DNA of 64,000 bases from Fusarium oxysporum f. sp. lycopersici 4287 (taxonomy: Eukaryota; Ascomycota; Sordariomycetes; Hypocreales; Nectriaceae): the NCBI RefSeq assembly GCF_000149955.1, contig NC_030998.1:1468020-1532019 (forward strand). The letters are read 5' to 3'. The translations under genes and the position numbers were made by a program. Positions 1-10,817 of this stretch are shown one piece after another. The first letter of the stretch is position 1; every line of letters starts with the position of its first letter. The notes below the pieces were generated by a model. That model worked only from the letters and a program-made list of their open reading frames with translations, ran no database searches and had not been told where the DNA came from.

Positions 1-381
1 ACCTCATTGGCCAGTCTCTTGACCCCTGCGAGCGCAGCGTCCATAAGCCCATTTGTCTAGAGTGCGAAGTTCAAAGAGAAGCAATTGTGCACTTTCAATG
101 GCAAACACCCCATGTTTCTCTTCCTCTCTCTCTTTACATTTTTACCGTCCTTTCACACTCTCTTTTCTCTCTCTTTAATCAAGGCTAAGGCTGCTCTCAT
201 GGCCGAGTTTCACAACGTCGAGATGCACGCATCACAACAGCACGGCATAACACACGCTACAGGCTACCCCAAGGGAGCATCCGTCGGATACAATGACCAC
301 GATTCCAGTATCAGAGAATCAGGTCGACCTGACCTGCAGGAAAAGTGAGCTCAGTCCGCCTTCAATATCGTCGAGACCCCT
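1..381. other. left edge, 5' flank of the first gene
   Basis: There is no independent gene here. A frame open from an ATG at 199 leads toward the membrane protein downstream but is closed by an in-frame TGA at 346-348, after which the same frame continues without another stop into the ATG at 382. Either this is 5' UTR with the true start at 382, or the stop is a nonsense mutation in an N-terminal tail. A CGA-to-TGA change (a C-to-T transition, as RIP makes) would explain the stop; this is inference. Confidence 0.4.
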
Positions 382-2463
382 ATGCGATCTGCAACAACCT
401 TCTTTGTCCCGCCGCAGCAGCAGCGCGATCAACGATGGTGGCACAGAATTGGCCGCCCTGGAATAATTACCCTCACATTTGGTACGGGTGTTACATTCTT
501 TTGTACCGCACTCCTTATCTTCCTCTGGAACGGCGCCGACAGAGCAAGAAGTGGCCATCATCGTGCCAAATTTTGGGACGACATCGTATTCAACGGCTGG
601 GCAACACAGCTAGTCACCATCTGCTCTGCTGGCATACGAGTATCGATTAGTTTTCAGATTGGCCTTGCCGCTGCTGCAATGGCAGCCGTTATCCTCGAGA
701 CTTCAGGTGGTCGTTTCTGTGATACAGCGATGCTGTCTATCCAGAGAGCCTCAAGCTCTAGCGCCGGCCCGCTGGATCTCCTCCCCACGGCTTGGAGGCA
801 CTTCTTTGCAGGTCGCGCCTCGGGACTTCTTTATCTTCTAGTCCTTGCTCTAACGGTCGTCATTGCATTAATATCGACCCTCACCTTGACTATCCTCCTC
901 TTCGATCTCGGCGAAGGCCAGATCTCGGCTCCGATAACCACTGCTATCAAAGCTGTTGGCTTCGATACAGCAGCATTGCGTACTGGAGATCCAGGCCTCT
1001 AGCCCATTGGCGATTTGCCAAGACTCGTCCTGCCGAGATGCAGACACCACTTCGCATCGACAATGCTGTCGATACAGGAGACGTCTATCGCGCAATGCTG
1101 CCGTATGATAAGGCATCGGACAGAACTACTCTCGAGTATTATCATGGTCCTGCTGTTGTTATCAATCAGCGAACTGCTTGTTTCCCACCAACTTTCGTCA
1201 ATACTTCAATCCAGTGGGACACAGGTGAGAGGACAGGGATCAACGGCTTGTATCTAAACGCTACATTCGCCGTTGAAAACCAGACTGACTTCCTTGGTAA
1301 GGAGCTAAGCAAGACTGTACAGGTATATTGCAAGCTACACAACATCTGGAATGACACCAAAACGTCGAGGAACTGGCCAACTGCCTTGTGCAACGAGCTT
1401 GCGATGGTGGAAGTGTCCTCGAAAAACGTTACAATGAATCCGCTATCTGGTTTGTCATATGGCTTCAGATATCTTACCCTCATAAACTCTGGTGAAGTGC
1501 TGAATGGGCGTTTTGAGTCAGGCATGGGTAGTGCAATCCCGCCTGACCTTCAAAAGGAGTTGGATAATTTGTCATATCGGACAGATGGGCCATGGACATT
1601 GGCCCAGACAGCTAATGGAACTGAGGTGCTGAACGCCACTATGTGTTTCATCAGCCAGAATCTGCCTCACAAGTTCAACGTCACTATGACCGGGAAAGCC
1701 GTCGCTTCAGAACCTACGTTCTTGACGGAGTTGTCAAGCCTTACAGTCCTAAGGAACGATACAGGTGTTCTCAGACAACTTGGCGTTGGCATCTCTCCGG
1801 ACAATACCACGGGACGCGGCACCTTAGATCTCGAAGTCCACTCAGGGCCATACCTTTGGATAGAACTCGACGGAGAAGTATCGATACAGTCTGCGTGCTT
1901 GGAGCTTTGGGTCACACTGGTTGAATTTTCCACTCTCGGTGGCTGGAGCCTCGCAGGCAACATTGCGTTCAATGACCTCACCACTACGGTCATTTGGGCG
2001 ACGCATTCAGAGCATGCAGCTATGTTCCAGAAAATCCTCCATGAGACCGGTAACCCAGCACTAGCCCTGCAAGCAGTTATGTTCCGTGTTTATCAGATGT
2101 TATACTACGACTGGCTTCCCATCTTCGAACCTACACACGAGGTTACCACTATCAATGCCCAGAACGTCGTCGTCCCACAACAGTGGACTAGTTTCATCAT
2201 TGCCATAGCTATTCTTATTATGCACTTTATCCTGACAGCTCTTACCTTGGTGCTGTTTGCAAAGCGAACACAATCATCCCTTCTGGGCAATGCTTGGCAG
2301 GCTGTTTCACAGTTGGTCTCTCCCGAGCATACGCGCAGCTGGTAGCGAGGGCATGAAGGATAGACAGGTTGAGGCGTTGGCGAGATCAGCGGGCAGAAAC
2401 AGAGAGGTTTATGCTTTGGCAAGTGGTGTTGATAATGGTAGGATTGAGTTGTGTGTGCGTTAG
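382..2463 (+). pseudogene. frame-broken polytopic membrane protein of a Fusarium-type family
   Basis: Three reading frames together encode one recognisable protein. The first (382-1002) carries several membrane segments, with an FNGWATQ motif after the first. Near 960-975 the family pattern switches to another frame (YWRSRP, RFAKTRP, DTGDVYRAMLPY), which encodes a large extracellular domain with many N-glycosylation sequons and a late membrane segment. Near 2335-2345 the pattern switches again to a frame giving a polar tail that starts around SEGMKDRQVEAL and stops at 2463. No GT-AG intron of sensible length bridges either switch, so both look like single-base-type indels. It is a paralogue-type relative of the broken gene at 14386-16475. 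Function unknown. The alternatives are sequencing indels or a gene truncated at the first stop. Confidence 0.6.
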
Positions 2464-3435
2464 AGATAGAATCCTGGGGAGCGCAATTGTGTAGTCCGCC
2501 AATAGACAGACAAATCGATACCTTGATTTTTGTTTCATTCTCTCTCTTCATAGGTCTCTCAAAGGTTCCCTTGTGTACTTCCTTCCTAAAGGCTATACCT
2601 TCTCTACACATTTATACATAGTTGAAATAGTTTACCCAGCGAACAAGTTTACTTAAAATACTCCAAAGAAGCTTAACTCCAACCTATAGCCTAATTCGTT
2701 GCCTTTTTAAGTCTTCTTTTCACTGCAAGGAAGCAAAGATGAATTTGGCACAGCAGTGACTTCTTCCGTCGTCATTGGCAATTACCAATATGTGACCAAA
2801 ATAACGGCACTGACACAGCATATGTCAAGATGATCGCAGAGCTAACCAAGACTTGAGTCCGACTTCCAGTACTCACCAAAGACTGCAGCCTGTGCCAATG
2901 AATTTTACGAGGGTGTTTCCAGGCACAGGTCTATATACTTTGTTAGCAAAACCATACCAATTATAAGTCAGCCAGTATTAATAAAACCTAATTATATTTA
3001 GAAGTCTATTCCTATGTTATATAAAGATAAAAGTAATAAACTTTTAGGGGAAATAAACTAAGATATTAAAAGAATATTTATAGATTTTTCTTAGCTATAG
3101 AAGTTACATCAAAAACTCTAAGCTATTAATAAATCTTATAACTTCTTAAAAGTATTATTCCTTCCCTAATAGCTAAGGATAAGGCTATTTACTTCAGGTT
3201 ATGTAAGAGGTAACGTCACGGAGTGTTGGCTGCATTACCTGAGATACCTCCTTTTCTGTGCGATTTGACCGTAAGAAAAGGTTATCTTGATGGCCCACAA
3301 GTACCCAGCCATGCCTTGGCGACGAGAGGTCTGCTTCGTGATTACATAATACGATTCTTGTTATCACCAACGCCAGTCTCCAGCCCCTCATCTTCATCTT
3401 CATTCCTCAACCGCTTCCTGTTCAAAGTGACAACA
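2464..3435. other. intergenic region with AT-rich core
   Basis: There is no gene. The first 450 bases are of ordinary composition. The second half is a strongly AT-rich block (listed separately), followed by about 240 bases of dihydroorotate dehydrogenase 5' flank. Confidence 0.6.
2935..3195. repeat. AT-rich, RIP-like relic
   Basis: This block is mostly A and T with dense TA, TTA and TAA words and almost no CpG, in sharp contrast to the flanking genes. No ORF or terminal repeat survives. Such islands in Fusarium and other Pezizomycotina are usually old transposon copies mutated by repeat-induced point mutation; the attribution is inference from composition. It lies between a broken membrane gene and an intact gene. 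Confidence 0.5.
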
Positions 3436-4443
3436 ATGGCGCCACCTCAATTGACGATTAACCCACCTTTACTAAACTCGGCAACTCCATGGGCCACCGA
3501 CATCAACGATCTTCTGGCAATCGCTTCATCCCCTTCGACAGGCGCTATCACGACCCGCACTTCGCTTATCAATGGCTTCGGCCATCAACATGAGCAGCAC
3601 CAATACCTCTTCTTCAACCCTGCAACTGCAGCCCCCAATCAAGGCACTTCTTCCAACCAGATTCCACCAAAGGGCCACACAGAAGATGCAATGGCAAGCT
3701 TGAATAATCTGGGCTACAGTCCCATCAAGCTCGATGGGTATCTCGGCTTCTTATCAGAGACTGCTCATCGCCTTCCCCAATTGCGAAAGACTTTCATCGT
3801 CAGTGTTACGGGCTCCCCCGAGGACATACAACAAAGCTATGCGCGCATCGAGGTCGCGTCGAAGTCCCTTCCTTTCCCTCTAGCTATGGAGGTCAACTTG
3901 AGCTGTCCAAACATCCCAGGCGCTCCACCGCCTGCGTATGGGGGCGCTGCTCTCAAGAAATATCTGGATCTACTTCCGAAGGATCCTTCTGTGCCCGTTG
4001 GTATCAAGACGCCGCCTTATACCCACCATGGACAGTTTGCAACCTTGATTGAAACCTTGCTACCAGCTGCATCGTCTCTAAGCTTCATCACCGCCACCAA
4101 CACTCTCGGGACGTGTCTCATTCTTGAAAACGACAAGCTAGACCCCCAATTACCAGGCACTGGCGTCGGTGGTATGGCCGGTCCACCTCTTCACCCGCTT
4201 GCTCTCGGTAACGTGTCAACGTTGAGAAAGATGCTTGACCAAGTCCCGGAACTGAGTCATATAAAGATCATCGGCGTTGGTGGAGTCCGTGACGGGGACG
4301 GTTATCGAAGGATGAGGAGCGTTGGAGCTTATGCCGTAGCGGTGGGGACAGGTTTGGGGAAGCAAGGACCAGGGGTGTTTGAGAGAATTGAAAGAGATTT
4401 GAAGGGGGAGTGGAGAGTGAGTTCCTTGAAGGAGAAGCTGTGA
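3436..4443 (+). CDS. dihydroorotate dehydrogenase, class 1A (cytosolic) type
   Basis: This gene encodes a single-exon protein of 335 aa that oxidises dihydroorotate to orotate in pyrimidine synthesis. The ATG at 3436 sits in a good context (ACAATGGCG) after an A/C-rich leader; the frame is open upstream but lacks a better start. Visible signatures are the NLSCPN loop at residues 154-159, whose Cys157 is the catalytic base expected of class 1A enzymes, a GIKTPPY strand near 198, TNTLG near 236 and the FMN phosphate-binding GVGGVRDGDG near 283. There is no mitochondrial presequence or N-terminal membrane helix, unlike the class 2 enzyme that ascomycetes normally use. It may therefore be a second, fumarate-linked (URA1-like) enzyme or a paralogue with altered substrate. 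Confidence in the family is high, in the exact role moderate. Confidence 0.85.
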   Translation: MAPPQLTINPPLLNSATPWATDINDLLAIASSPSTGAITTRTSLINGFGHQHEQHQYLFFNPATAAPNQGTSSNQIPPKGHTEDAMASLNNLGYSPIKLDGYLGFLSETAHRLPQLRKTFIVSVTGSPEDIQQSYARIEVASKSLPFPLAMEVNLSCPNIPGAPPPAYGGAALKKYLDLLPKDPSVPVGIKTPPYTHHGQFATLIETLLPAASSLSFITATNTLGTCLILENDKLDPQLPGTGVGGMAGPPLHPLALGNVSTLRKMLDQVPELSHIKIIGVGGVRDGDGYRRMRSVGAYAVAVGTGLGKQGPGVFERIERDLKGEWRVSSLKEKL

Positions 4444-4620
4444 GTGGCCAAACCGTAAAGGGGTAATGTCTGATCTCCGTAACTTTGAAAGTGACGTTGG
4501 AGAGACTGTTCATATGTTCACGAGACGCGGTTGGCCATTCTTTGAACTCTATCAACGCTTGCATTTAACATCTCTAAAACGTCTATAATTATGTCTAAAC
4601 ATCTATCCTCCCTGAACCCT

Positions 4621-6168
4621 CTAAGAAGAGTTGGAGTTATCGGCACAAGACCAAGCGGCAGAACCGCCGCTCACGTTGTAAGAGTCGATAATACCCTTGA
4701 TGGAACCATAAGTACCACCGACCATGAGGAAGGTACCGAGAACAATAACAAAGATACACCAGCTGACCATCATGGTCCACTTGGTAGTGCGCTGAGACTT
4801 GTCCTTGCCCTCAGCCCAGTGGTCGTAGAGCCAGAGGCAGCCAAAGAGCTGCATGCACTGCAGTGTTCCGAGAAGAGCGCCGACGAGAGAGACGAGACCG
4901 CCGAAGACGGGGATACCGGAGGCGATGACGTAGGCGATGATGGCCATGCCGAAAGTGCAGCTAAGCCAGACGGCCCAGTGGGTGAAGGAGTTGGCGGTAA
5001 GATGCTTGGAGCCTCGGAGGAGGCGAACGAAGGCGTACTTGGCGGGAACCTTCATAGTGTTAGTACCTATTATCACAAAATAGAGAGAAAGGCCAACTTA
5101 CGTGAGTGTAGAGGGTAGCAGAGACAATGAGACCAGGAAGAGCCAGGCCGTAGCTGACCTTCTTGATAGTCTTTCCAGCAGATCCGAGAGCTGGGGAAGC
5201 GACGTAGGTACCGCAGTAGTAGTAGACAACAATGCCAACAACAATGTAAACGACAGTGACGACGCTCTGGCAAAGGATCAGAGCCTTCTTGTAGTGCTTG
5301 GGCTCTCGCATCTCAGCCGCGATAGGGAAGAAGACGGGAGTTCCGCAGTAGGCGAAGATGAAGGCGGCGATGGCGGACATAGCCTCAGCGAAGGTAGGGG
5401 TGTTGAAGAGCTTGTAGTCGGACTTCCAGACGCCGTCCTTGGGAGCGAGATCGGGGCGGTCCTGGACACCAACGGCGATGGTAACGACAAAGACTGTAGT
5501 TTGTTAGAGAGGTTTCTGTAGGAGTTGATAATGTGACTTACTGGATGTGACGAGTGTGACGAGACCAACCCAAGCAAGCCAACTGACTTTGTCGAGCGTG
5601 CGAATCGACGCGGTAACAAACGCGACAATACACGCAACAGCCACAAAAACAGCAGTGCAAGTACCATGCATACTCAAACTGTTCAAAGCGATCGAAATAC
5701 CAAGCATAGCAGATCCCGCAATGCAAATCGTAAGAAGCGAGTACGAGATACCGTAAAACTCCTTTCCAAAGCGTCCAAACACAAGACCAGCTGCGTCATC
5801 GATGCCGTAGACCTCAGGGTGTCGCTGCTTGAACCGTCCGACGATGTAGTCTGACCACGTTGTGATGACGGCGATGCAGAGCATGCAGATGATGCCGGGG
5901 ATGAGACCGAGGGCGTCGAAGGAGGCGGGAATTGACAGGACGCCGAGACCGATTTGGGACTTCATCATCAGAACTGAAGTTCCGAGCCAACCAACCTGTT
6001 CTCATTAGCTGTGTCTTCTGGTGTTGTATGCATTAGGTGACGTACGTTTCGGTAGTTGGGACCATCTTCAGTGATTGTTCCAAAGACAGCATCGTTGGTG
6101 ACACCGGCTTCTTCACCGTGATGCTTAGTAGGCTCAGGGGCCTGATTCTCCGAATCGTAATGGCTCAT
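4621..6168 (-). CDS. amino acid transporter of the Aa_trans family (Mtr-like)
   Basis: Four exons (about 6168-6046, 5995-5542, 5494-5102, 5049-4621) join into about 465 aa. All three introns have GT-AG ends. The third uses the AG just before GTTCCC, preceded by a CTAAC branch site, and restores the family's YTH-VPAKY junction. The N-terminal 40 residues are acidic and soluble. About eleven membrane segments follow, starting at SVLMMKSQIGLGVLSIP, the usual opening of the PF01490 fold. The closest relatives I recall are Neurospora Mtr, a proton-coupled neutral/aromatic amino acid permease at the plasma membrane. A TATA-like element lies about 90 bases upstream. Substrate specificity cannot be read from sequence. 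Confidence 0.88.
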
Positions 6169-9045
6169 GATTGCAGTTCTTCCCTTTCACAAGTTGAACA
6201 AAGATGGATAGACAAGAGAAAGGGAACCCAAGAACTGGAGAGTCTGGGGCACGCTTATATATCTGAACCCCATCTCATCTGGGGTATTTGTTCCCACCCA
6301 ACTACGTAAAAGAGTTTCGTTGGAACATTTGATCTGCTCTACCCCAAACTGACTCGCATCTCCGTTTATGGATCCTTGTGGATAACGTAAGAGATAGGGA
6401 GTTTTTGTCACGGTCCAGAAGTTGCAGTGCAAAGGCCCCATGGGGGCAGAATATGCTGAGCGGGCCGAGTTTGTAGCTTATCTCGAACGGGTCAATCATT
6501 GACTCTTTTCACAATTCTGAGCCGAGAAATACCGTCCCTCGTCAAATTTTTCTGCAGAGTTTGTCCGCACTTTTCCTCTTTTGTGAACGCGCACTAGACA
6601 GAGTCAGGTTAGCGGTTCCGCTTCTCCAATTCAGCTCGCGGCTATTCTCGCTCCAACTCGCGACTCCAACAAGCTTTCACAATCTCGCTGAACCCAAGAC
6701 AAGGACTGTTTGTTCCTGGGGTGAAATCTCGGGGCCCCGGGTGGCAAGGGATGTTTTTTGTACGTAACAGACAGAGGAAGAAACGTGGTTATGGTATGAT
6801 GGCAGTGTAAGTTGATTTTTCCCCAAGTTTTTGAGCAAGAGAGTGAAAAGCTTGGTGCGGAGAAGGCGCAGGTTACTCCAAGTTTTTTGACGCCATATCC
6901 GCTGCTGCTGCTGCTGCTTGGCTCGGCTTGACATGGGAGATTGTGCAGGTTTCGGCACTTGACGCCGTCTCCACTTGAGGCTGCGGTCGGCCCGAGACTC
7001 CTTCGCTGAGTCCAGTTCTTACGGCCGCAGAAGGGATCATCATCATCACGATAATCAGTATCGCTACCAACAAGAATCACAACATTATCTCTCCTCCTTG
7101 TTCAGTGAGTAAAGCTCAGTTCATGTTTATCTCACCATCCTTGAGAAACCCATAAAAGCTATGAACACCCATTCATCACCACATGTTTCCCATCCCCTTA
7201 CCAGTGGAGTCATCCTCAACGCACGCACTTCTAGACCCAACGGCGTTTGTACGTAAAAGAAACCACTTGATATATAATAACTTTGACCACATGTTTTCTT
7301 GGCGATTGTCAATGATAAACAGCGCCCCATGGGGAATATGGAGTTGGTCTCCATTGCGACACGTCGTGACGGCCAAGATCTTCAGATCACTACGGAGTCT
7401 ATTACATTTTCTTGGATCTTGATCAAGCTTGAATCGTGAAACTGAGTAAACAAAAATGTGGCTAGACCGCGTACAGGTTAAGCTTGTATTAGAAGTGAAC
7501 TAAAATGATCGCCCCTTAAACCCAGGTTTATTGCCTCACCAAACCGAACGACCTACCCAACACAGAAAAGTCTGCTCCCTCCCTAAGGAAATGTCCCGTA
7601 TTCTCCGTCGCATGATGTCGGTCTTACCGAGCCTGCAACCTCGGGTCCGCAGCCACACATGTCGAGATTTTTCTTTCTCCCCCTTCCAGAAATTTTCTCA
7701 AGCGGCGCTAGCTGATCTTCTAGAACAACTTTGCTTTTACTATTGGTTCGGGAAATGCCCGCCGTCGTGGCAGGGCGCGCCACATGCAAGGGCGCGATTT
7801 GATGACGATGTCAAACGTGATGCTACCCTAGAGAAGAAGAGACACGTGGAATTGATCAGCAGTGAATGTTTCTGCTTTGTTGTTACTCACATGGCTGTTG
7901 GTTGCATTCATGAGTCTACTGGAAGGTGATCGGCAGAGGTCATTTCTCTTGGAATGCTAGGCTTTGAACACCGAGCAACGCAAAGGATTTGAACGGGTTA
8001 ACGGAGATGAACGCCGTGTTATAGCAGGAATCACCCATCCAATCGTACGCCCAGACTATAAGGCTGATCCAGCTCTTGGTTGTGCTCAAAAAGGCAATTA
8101 CCCATCCTGTCCATTCGTATACCGCGCAGAGGCCAGCACTTCATATTATCCAGAGTAATAAATCCCTCGACGCATTGGTAATCACATAAATGAATGGCAG
8201 GATCTAGACTCTTGTTGGTAGTTTTTACGTCCACAGTGATAGATATGCTAACAAAATGGGCCGATTTCTCTTCTCCACTTACGTCCGTGACCCAGTTCTG
8301 TCAACGCTCCTTTTTTCTCCATGAAGAGCAAGGATATGGGCGCTTGTTATCAATCATCTAGAATCTGACCTGAAACAGTGCTATCAGTGGTTATTTCCGA
8401 TTGCAGAGGCATGCCAGACTGGTTGCTTCACCAGCTGTTGGGCGAGCGCGGCCGGTACATTTCAGCATTAGGTGAGATTAAGCATAGAAGGATTAGAATA
8501 AATGTTTCACGATATTGTTGTGTCAATCAGCTCGTTTCAGCTGTGACGCTGCTGAGATGCGCGTTAAACGTGATGCATTGCGATGCCTCTTCAAGGTCGT
8601 GGATTGATGGCTGATATTCTCTCGGGTATCTCGGGCCCCGTACCAAAGATTGGGAAAAGGACAGAGATTTATGGAGATTGGAAATGAGTAATTCGGGTCC
8701 ATTGATGGTCCGTGATGACAAGGTCGATCAACGAGAGAGGGCGAAGTGATGTTTCAGAATGGTTGTCCTACCCTACGCCTTCATTGTGAATACGATCGTG
8801 GACTTGGCAACCATCATGTTGGCGATTGGCGTGCCGTGGAGGAATTGGTATAGAAACCGATCGAAATGCGAGAAAATTGGATGACATGCGTAATGAATCA
8901 ACGGCCTTGAGCAAAATCGGGGATCACTATGACGTCAAGTTGGTTCAACACCAAACTTGCTCTCAGCCATTCGAACAATGTGATAATGCAACAGAAACAT
9001 CTTGCTTGACGTTCAATCACTCCTCAGCTTTCAGAAATATACAAA
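6169..9045. other. 2.9 kb intergenic region without a recognisable gene
   Basis: Only short ORFs are present, with no domain, codon pattern or splice structure that I can support. Contents noted are the transporter promoter at the left end, a (GCT)6 microsatellite at 6901-6918, an 11-base reverse-strand match (6991-7001) to the regulatory motif described at 47-50 kb, and the gluconokinase 5' flank at the right end. Confidence 0.5.
6254..6261 (-). promoter_or_regulatory. TATA-like element of the amino acid transporter gene
   Basis: TATATAAG reads on the minus strand about 90 bases upstream of the transporter ATG, a usual distance for fungal TATA promoters with a short leader. Confidence 0.45.
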
Positions 9046-9682
9046 ATGAGTGATCTAAAGAGACCAGAAGTAAAGCCAGTGCCCAAAGGACACCGATGGA
9101 TCCTTTTCGTCTCGGGCCCGACAGCATCCGGCAAGACTTCAGTCGCCAAGTTCATAGCAGAGAAGCTCGATCTCAAATTCGTCGAAGGCGATGATGTGTG
9201 TAGCCCTTCCACATGAACTCGAATATACTAACCATTTTCAGTTCCATCCAAAAACCAACATCGAGAAAATGAGCCACGGCCAACCCCTCACCGATCAAGA
9301 CCGCTACGGCTGGCTGCAAGCTCTCCACGAACACGCCACTCACCATCCCATTGGTCCAGGAACAGAACATCTCGTCGTCACCTGTTCAGCACTTAAGCGC
9401 CAGTACCGTGATATGCTCCGCGAAGGATCTGATAAAGCCGGTGATTTGCGAGTGCACTTCTTACATCTTGATGCACCGGAAGAAGTGCTCACAAAACGAG
9501 CTGCTGCGAGGAAGGGACATTTTGCAGGACCTGCGCTTGTGCATAGCCAGTTTGAGGTTCTGGAGAGGCCGACGGAGGATGAGAAGGATGTTTTGATCGT
9601 CAGTGTTGATCAGTCGGTTGAAGATGTTCAGAGGGAGGCGTTGGAGAGAGTTAAGGAGCTGTTGGATGATGACCCTAAGTGA
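9046..9682 (+). CDS. gluconokinase
   Basis: Two exons (9046-9195 and 9242-9682) flank a 46-nt intron with an ACTAAC branch site and give 196 aa, the normal size for GntK-type kinases. The P-loop GPTASGKT is at residues 24-31. The second exon opens with FHPKTNIEKMSHGQPLTDQDRYGWL, where the exon junction restores the family's D-D-x-HP motif, followed by the VVTCSALKRQYRD segment typical of gluconokinases. The enzyme phosphorylates gluconate to 6-phosphogluconate, feeding the pentose phosphate pathway in the cytosol. No linked gluconate gene is nearby. Confidence 0.9.
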
Positions 9683-10092
9683 TCAAACAGAGATCATTTG
9701 AAAACATGTTAGATTGTAAATAGCTGCGAGAACTTTCAAAAGTGCAACTTGAAATTGCTTATGGTTTTGGGAGTCTTAGGCTTCGCAGTTTCAACCTCTT
9801 CCAAAGGCCTAACTATTCACAATACTGCTGCACAAGACTATATGAACCGCCACGCCTAACGTGTCTCCAAATTGCAATTGATAAACGAGGTTATAATAAG
9901 CTTTCCGACTCTCTGCCAATTGGATGCACAATGGCAGCATCCTATCAAAACTCAGATTGCTGTCAAGCCTTGCAACCTCAACCTGCAAGAAGATTCAATC
10001 AACACCAAAACAACAACGCCTCACCTCAGTTTCCAACCGCCACCTCCCCAGGGCAGTAACCAAAAACAAATAATTCAACACACCTAAAAAAG
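9683..10092. other. intergenic region
   Basis: Between gluconokinase and the inverted repeat I see no gene or regulatory site. Confidence 0.5.
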
Positions 10093-10217
10093 CTTCAATC
10101 AACCTTTACATCATACCACGCTTGATTCATCCATCGCTATGCGCCAGGAACAAAGGGTGGTTATGTCGCCTTGCGATGGATGAATCACGCATGATACGAT
10201 ATAAAGGTAGATTGAAG
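10093..10217. repeat. imperfect inverted repeat, 45-bp arms
   Basis: The left arm (10093-10137) and right arm (10173-10217) are reverse complements at 39 of 45 positions, separated by a 35-base loop. Most differences are transitions. Transcribed in either direction it would fold into a long hairpin. It starts about 10 bases past the 3' end of the 5S rRNA gene. It could be a MITE-like or foldback element inserted beside a Pol III gene, or a structured non-coding transcript; the sequence alone does not decide. Confidence 0.75.
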
Positions 10218-10227
10218 TTTGGCAAAA

Positions 10228-10346
10228 ACATACAACAGCGGGGATTCGCTGGTCGTCACCGACCCAACTACTAATCCGCCGGTTAGTGGCTTGACTATGG
10301 GAGAGCAGACGGGATCCCGTATTTTCCACTACCTATGGTCGTATGT
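10228..10346 (-). rRNA. 5S ribosomal RNA
   Basis: Reading the minus strand from 10346, the sequence starts ACATACGACCATAGG and ends GCTGTTGTATGT at 10228, about 119 nt. The ends pair as the 5S helix I (ACATAC with GTATGT). The internal control region, with TAGTAGTTGGGTCGGTGACG, is intact, and the central GGGATCCCG is as in Sordariomycete 5S. A run of Ts follows immediately (10223-10227), the Pol III terminator. Filamentous ascomycetes carry dispersed single 5S genes, so an isolated copy is expected. The overlapping small ORFs are shadows. Confidence 0.95.
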
Positions 10347-10745
10347 AACAGCTACGCTGTGGTGTCAGCCTATATTCGGAAGCGGGATCGAATACCAGCG
10401 TCGCGCATTTCTTAACAGCCGCCCGTTCGGTCCTCTGGCACAGTACCGATGCCACCAAAACGAAGCTTGTATCTCGGATGCTCCAAGCCGCTGTGACGTG
10501 CACCTCAAACTTTTCACACCGGAACAATAATTGAAATGATCAATTGTGAGGAAAGACATCCGCTATGGTGAGCGTGCCATGAAGCAGTTGAGCCGGTAAC
10601 CGCACCTCCGCAACGGCATAAACGAGATGGTTGCAAGCGAGTTAGTGCGTGCAGTGCAGGTAGATCAGTAAAGCCGCGCGCTGTCGGGTGCTGGGAACGC
10701 TGAGAAATCGGATTTGCGCCTGAAACCTGCACCAATTAGAGCACT
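10347..10745. other. intergenic region between 5S rRNA and tRNA-Gln
   Basis: About 400 bases separate two Pol III genes. I see no protein-coding gene and no further RNA gene. Confidence 0.5.
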
Positions 10746-10817
10746 GGTTTCGTGGTCTAACGGTTATGACTGCGGATTCTGATTCCGCCAGCGAGGGTTC
10801 GACTCCCTCCGAGACCT
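10746..10817 (+). tRNA. tRNA-Gln (CTG)
   Basis: A 72-nt cloverleaf without intron. The acceptor stem GGTTTCG pairs with CGAGACC (one G-U), a D arm follows, then the anticodon stem GCGGA/TCCGC around loop TTCTGAT (anticodon CTG), and the T arm AGGGTTCGACTCCCT. T-rich runs begin a few bases downstream, as expected for Pol III termination. Confidence 0.96.

Noticed and set aside
3223..3435. In-frame N-terminal extension of dihydroorotate dehydrogenase
   Set aside because: It needs a non-ATG start, and the extension is low-complexity Ser-rich sequence; the ATG at 3436 aligns with the expected family start.
7531..8160. ORFs of 132 and 64 codons in the large gap
   Set aside because: No domain, start context or splice sites; consistent with chance ORFs.
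10219..10560. Short ORFs on both strands
   Set aside because: They overlap the 5S rRNA gene and have no protein signature.
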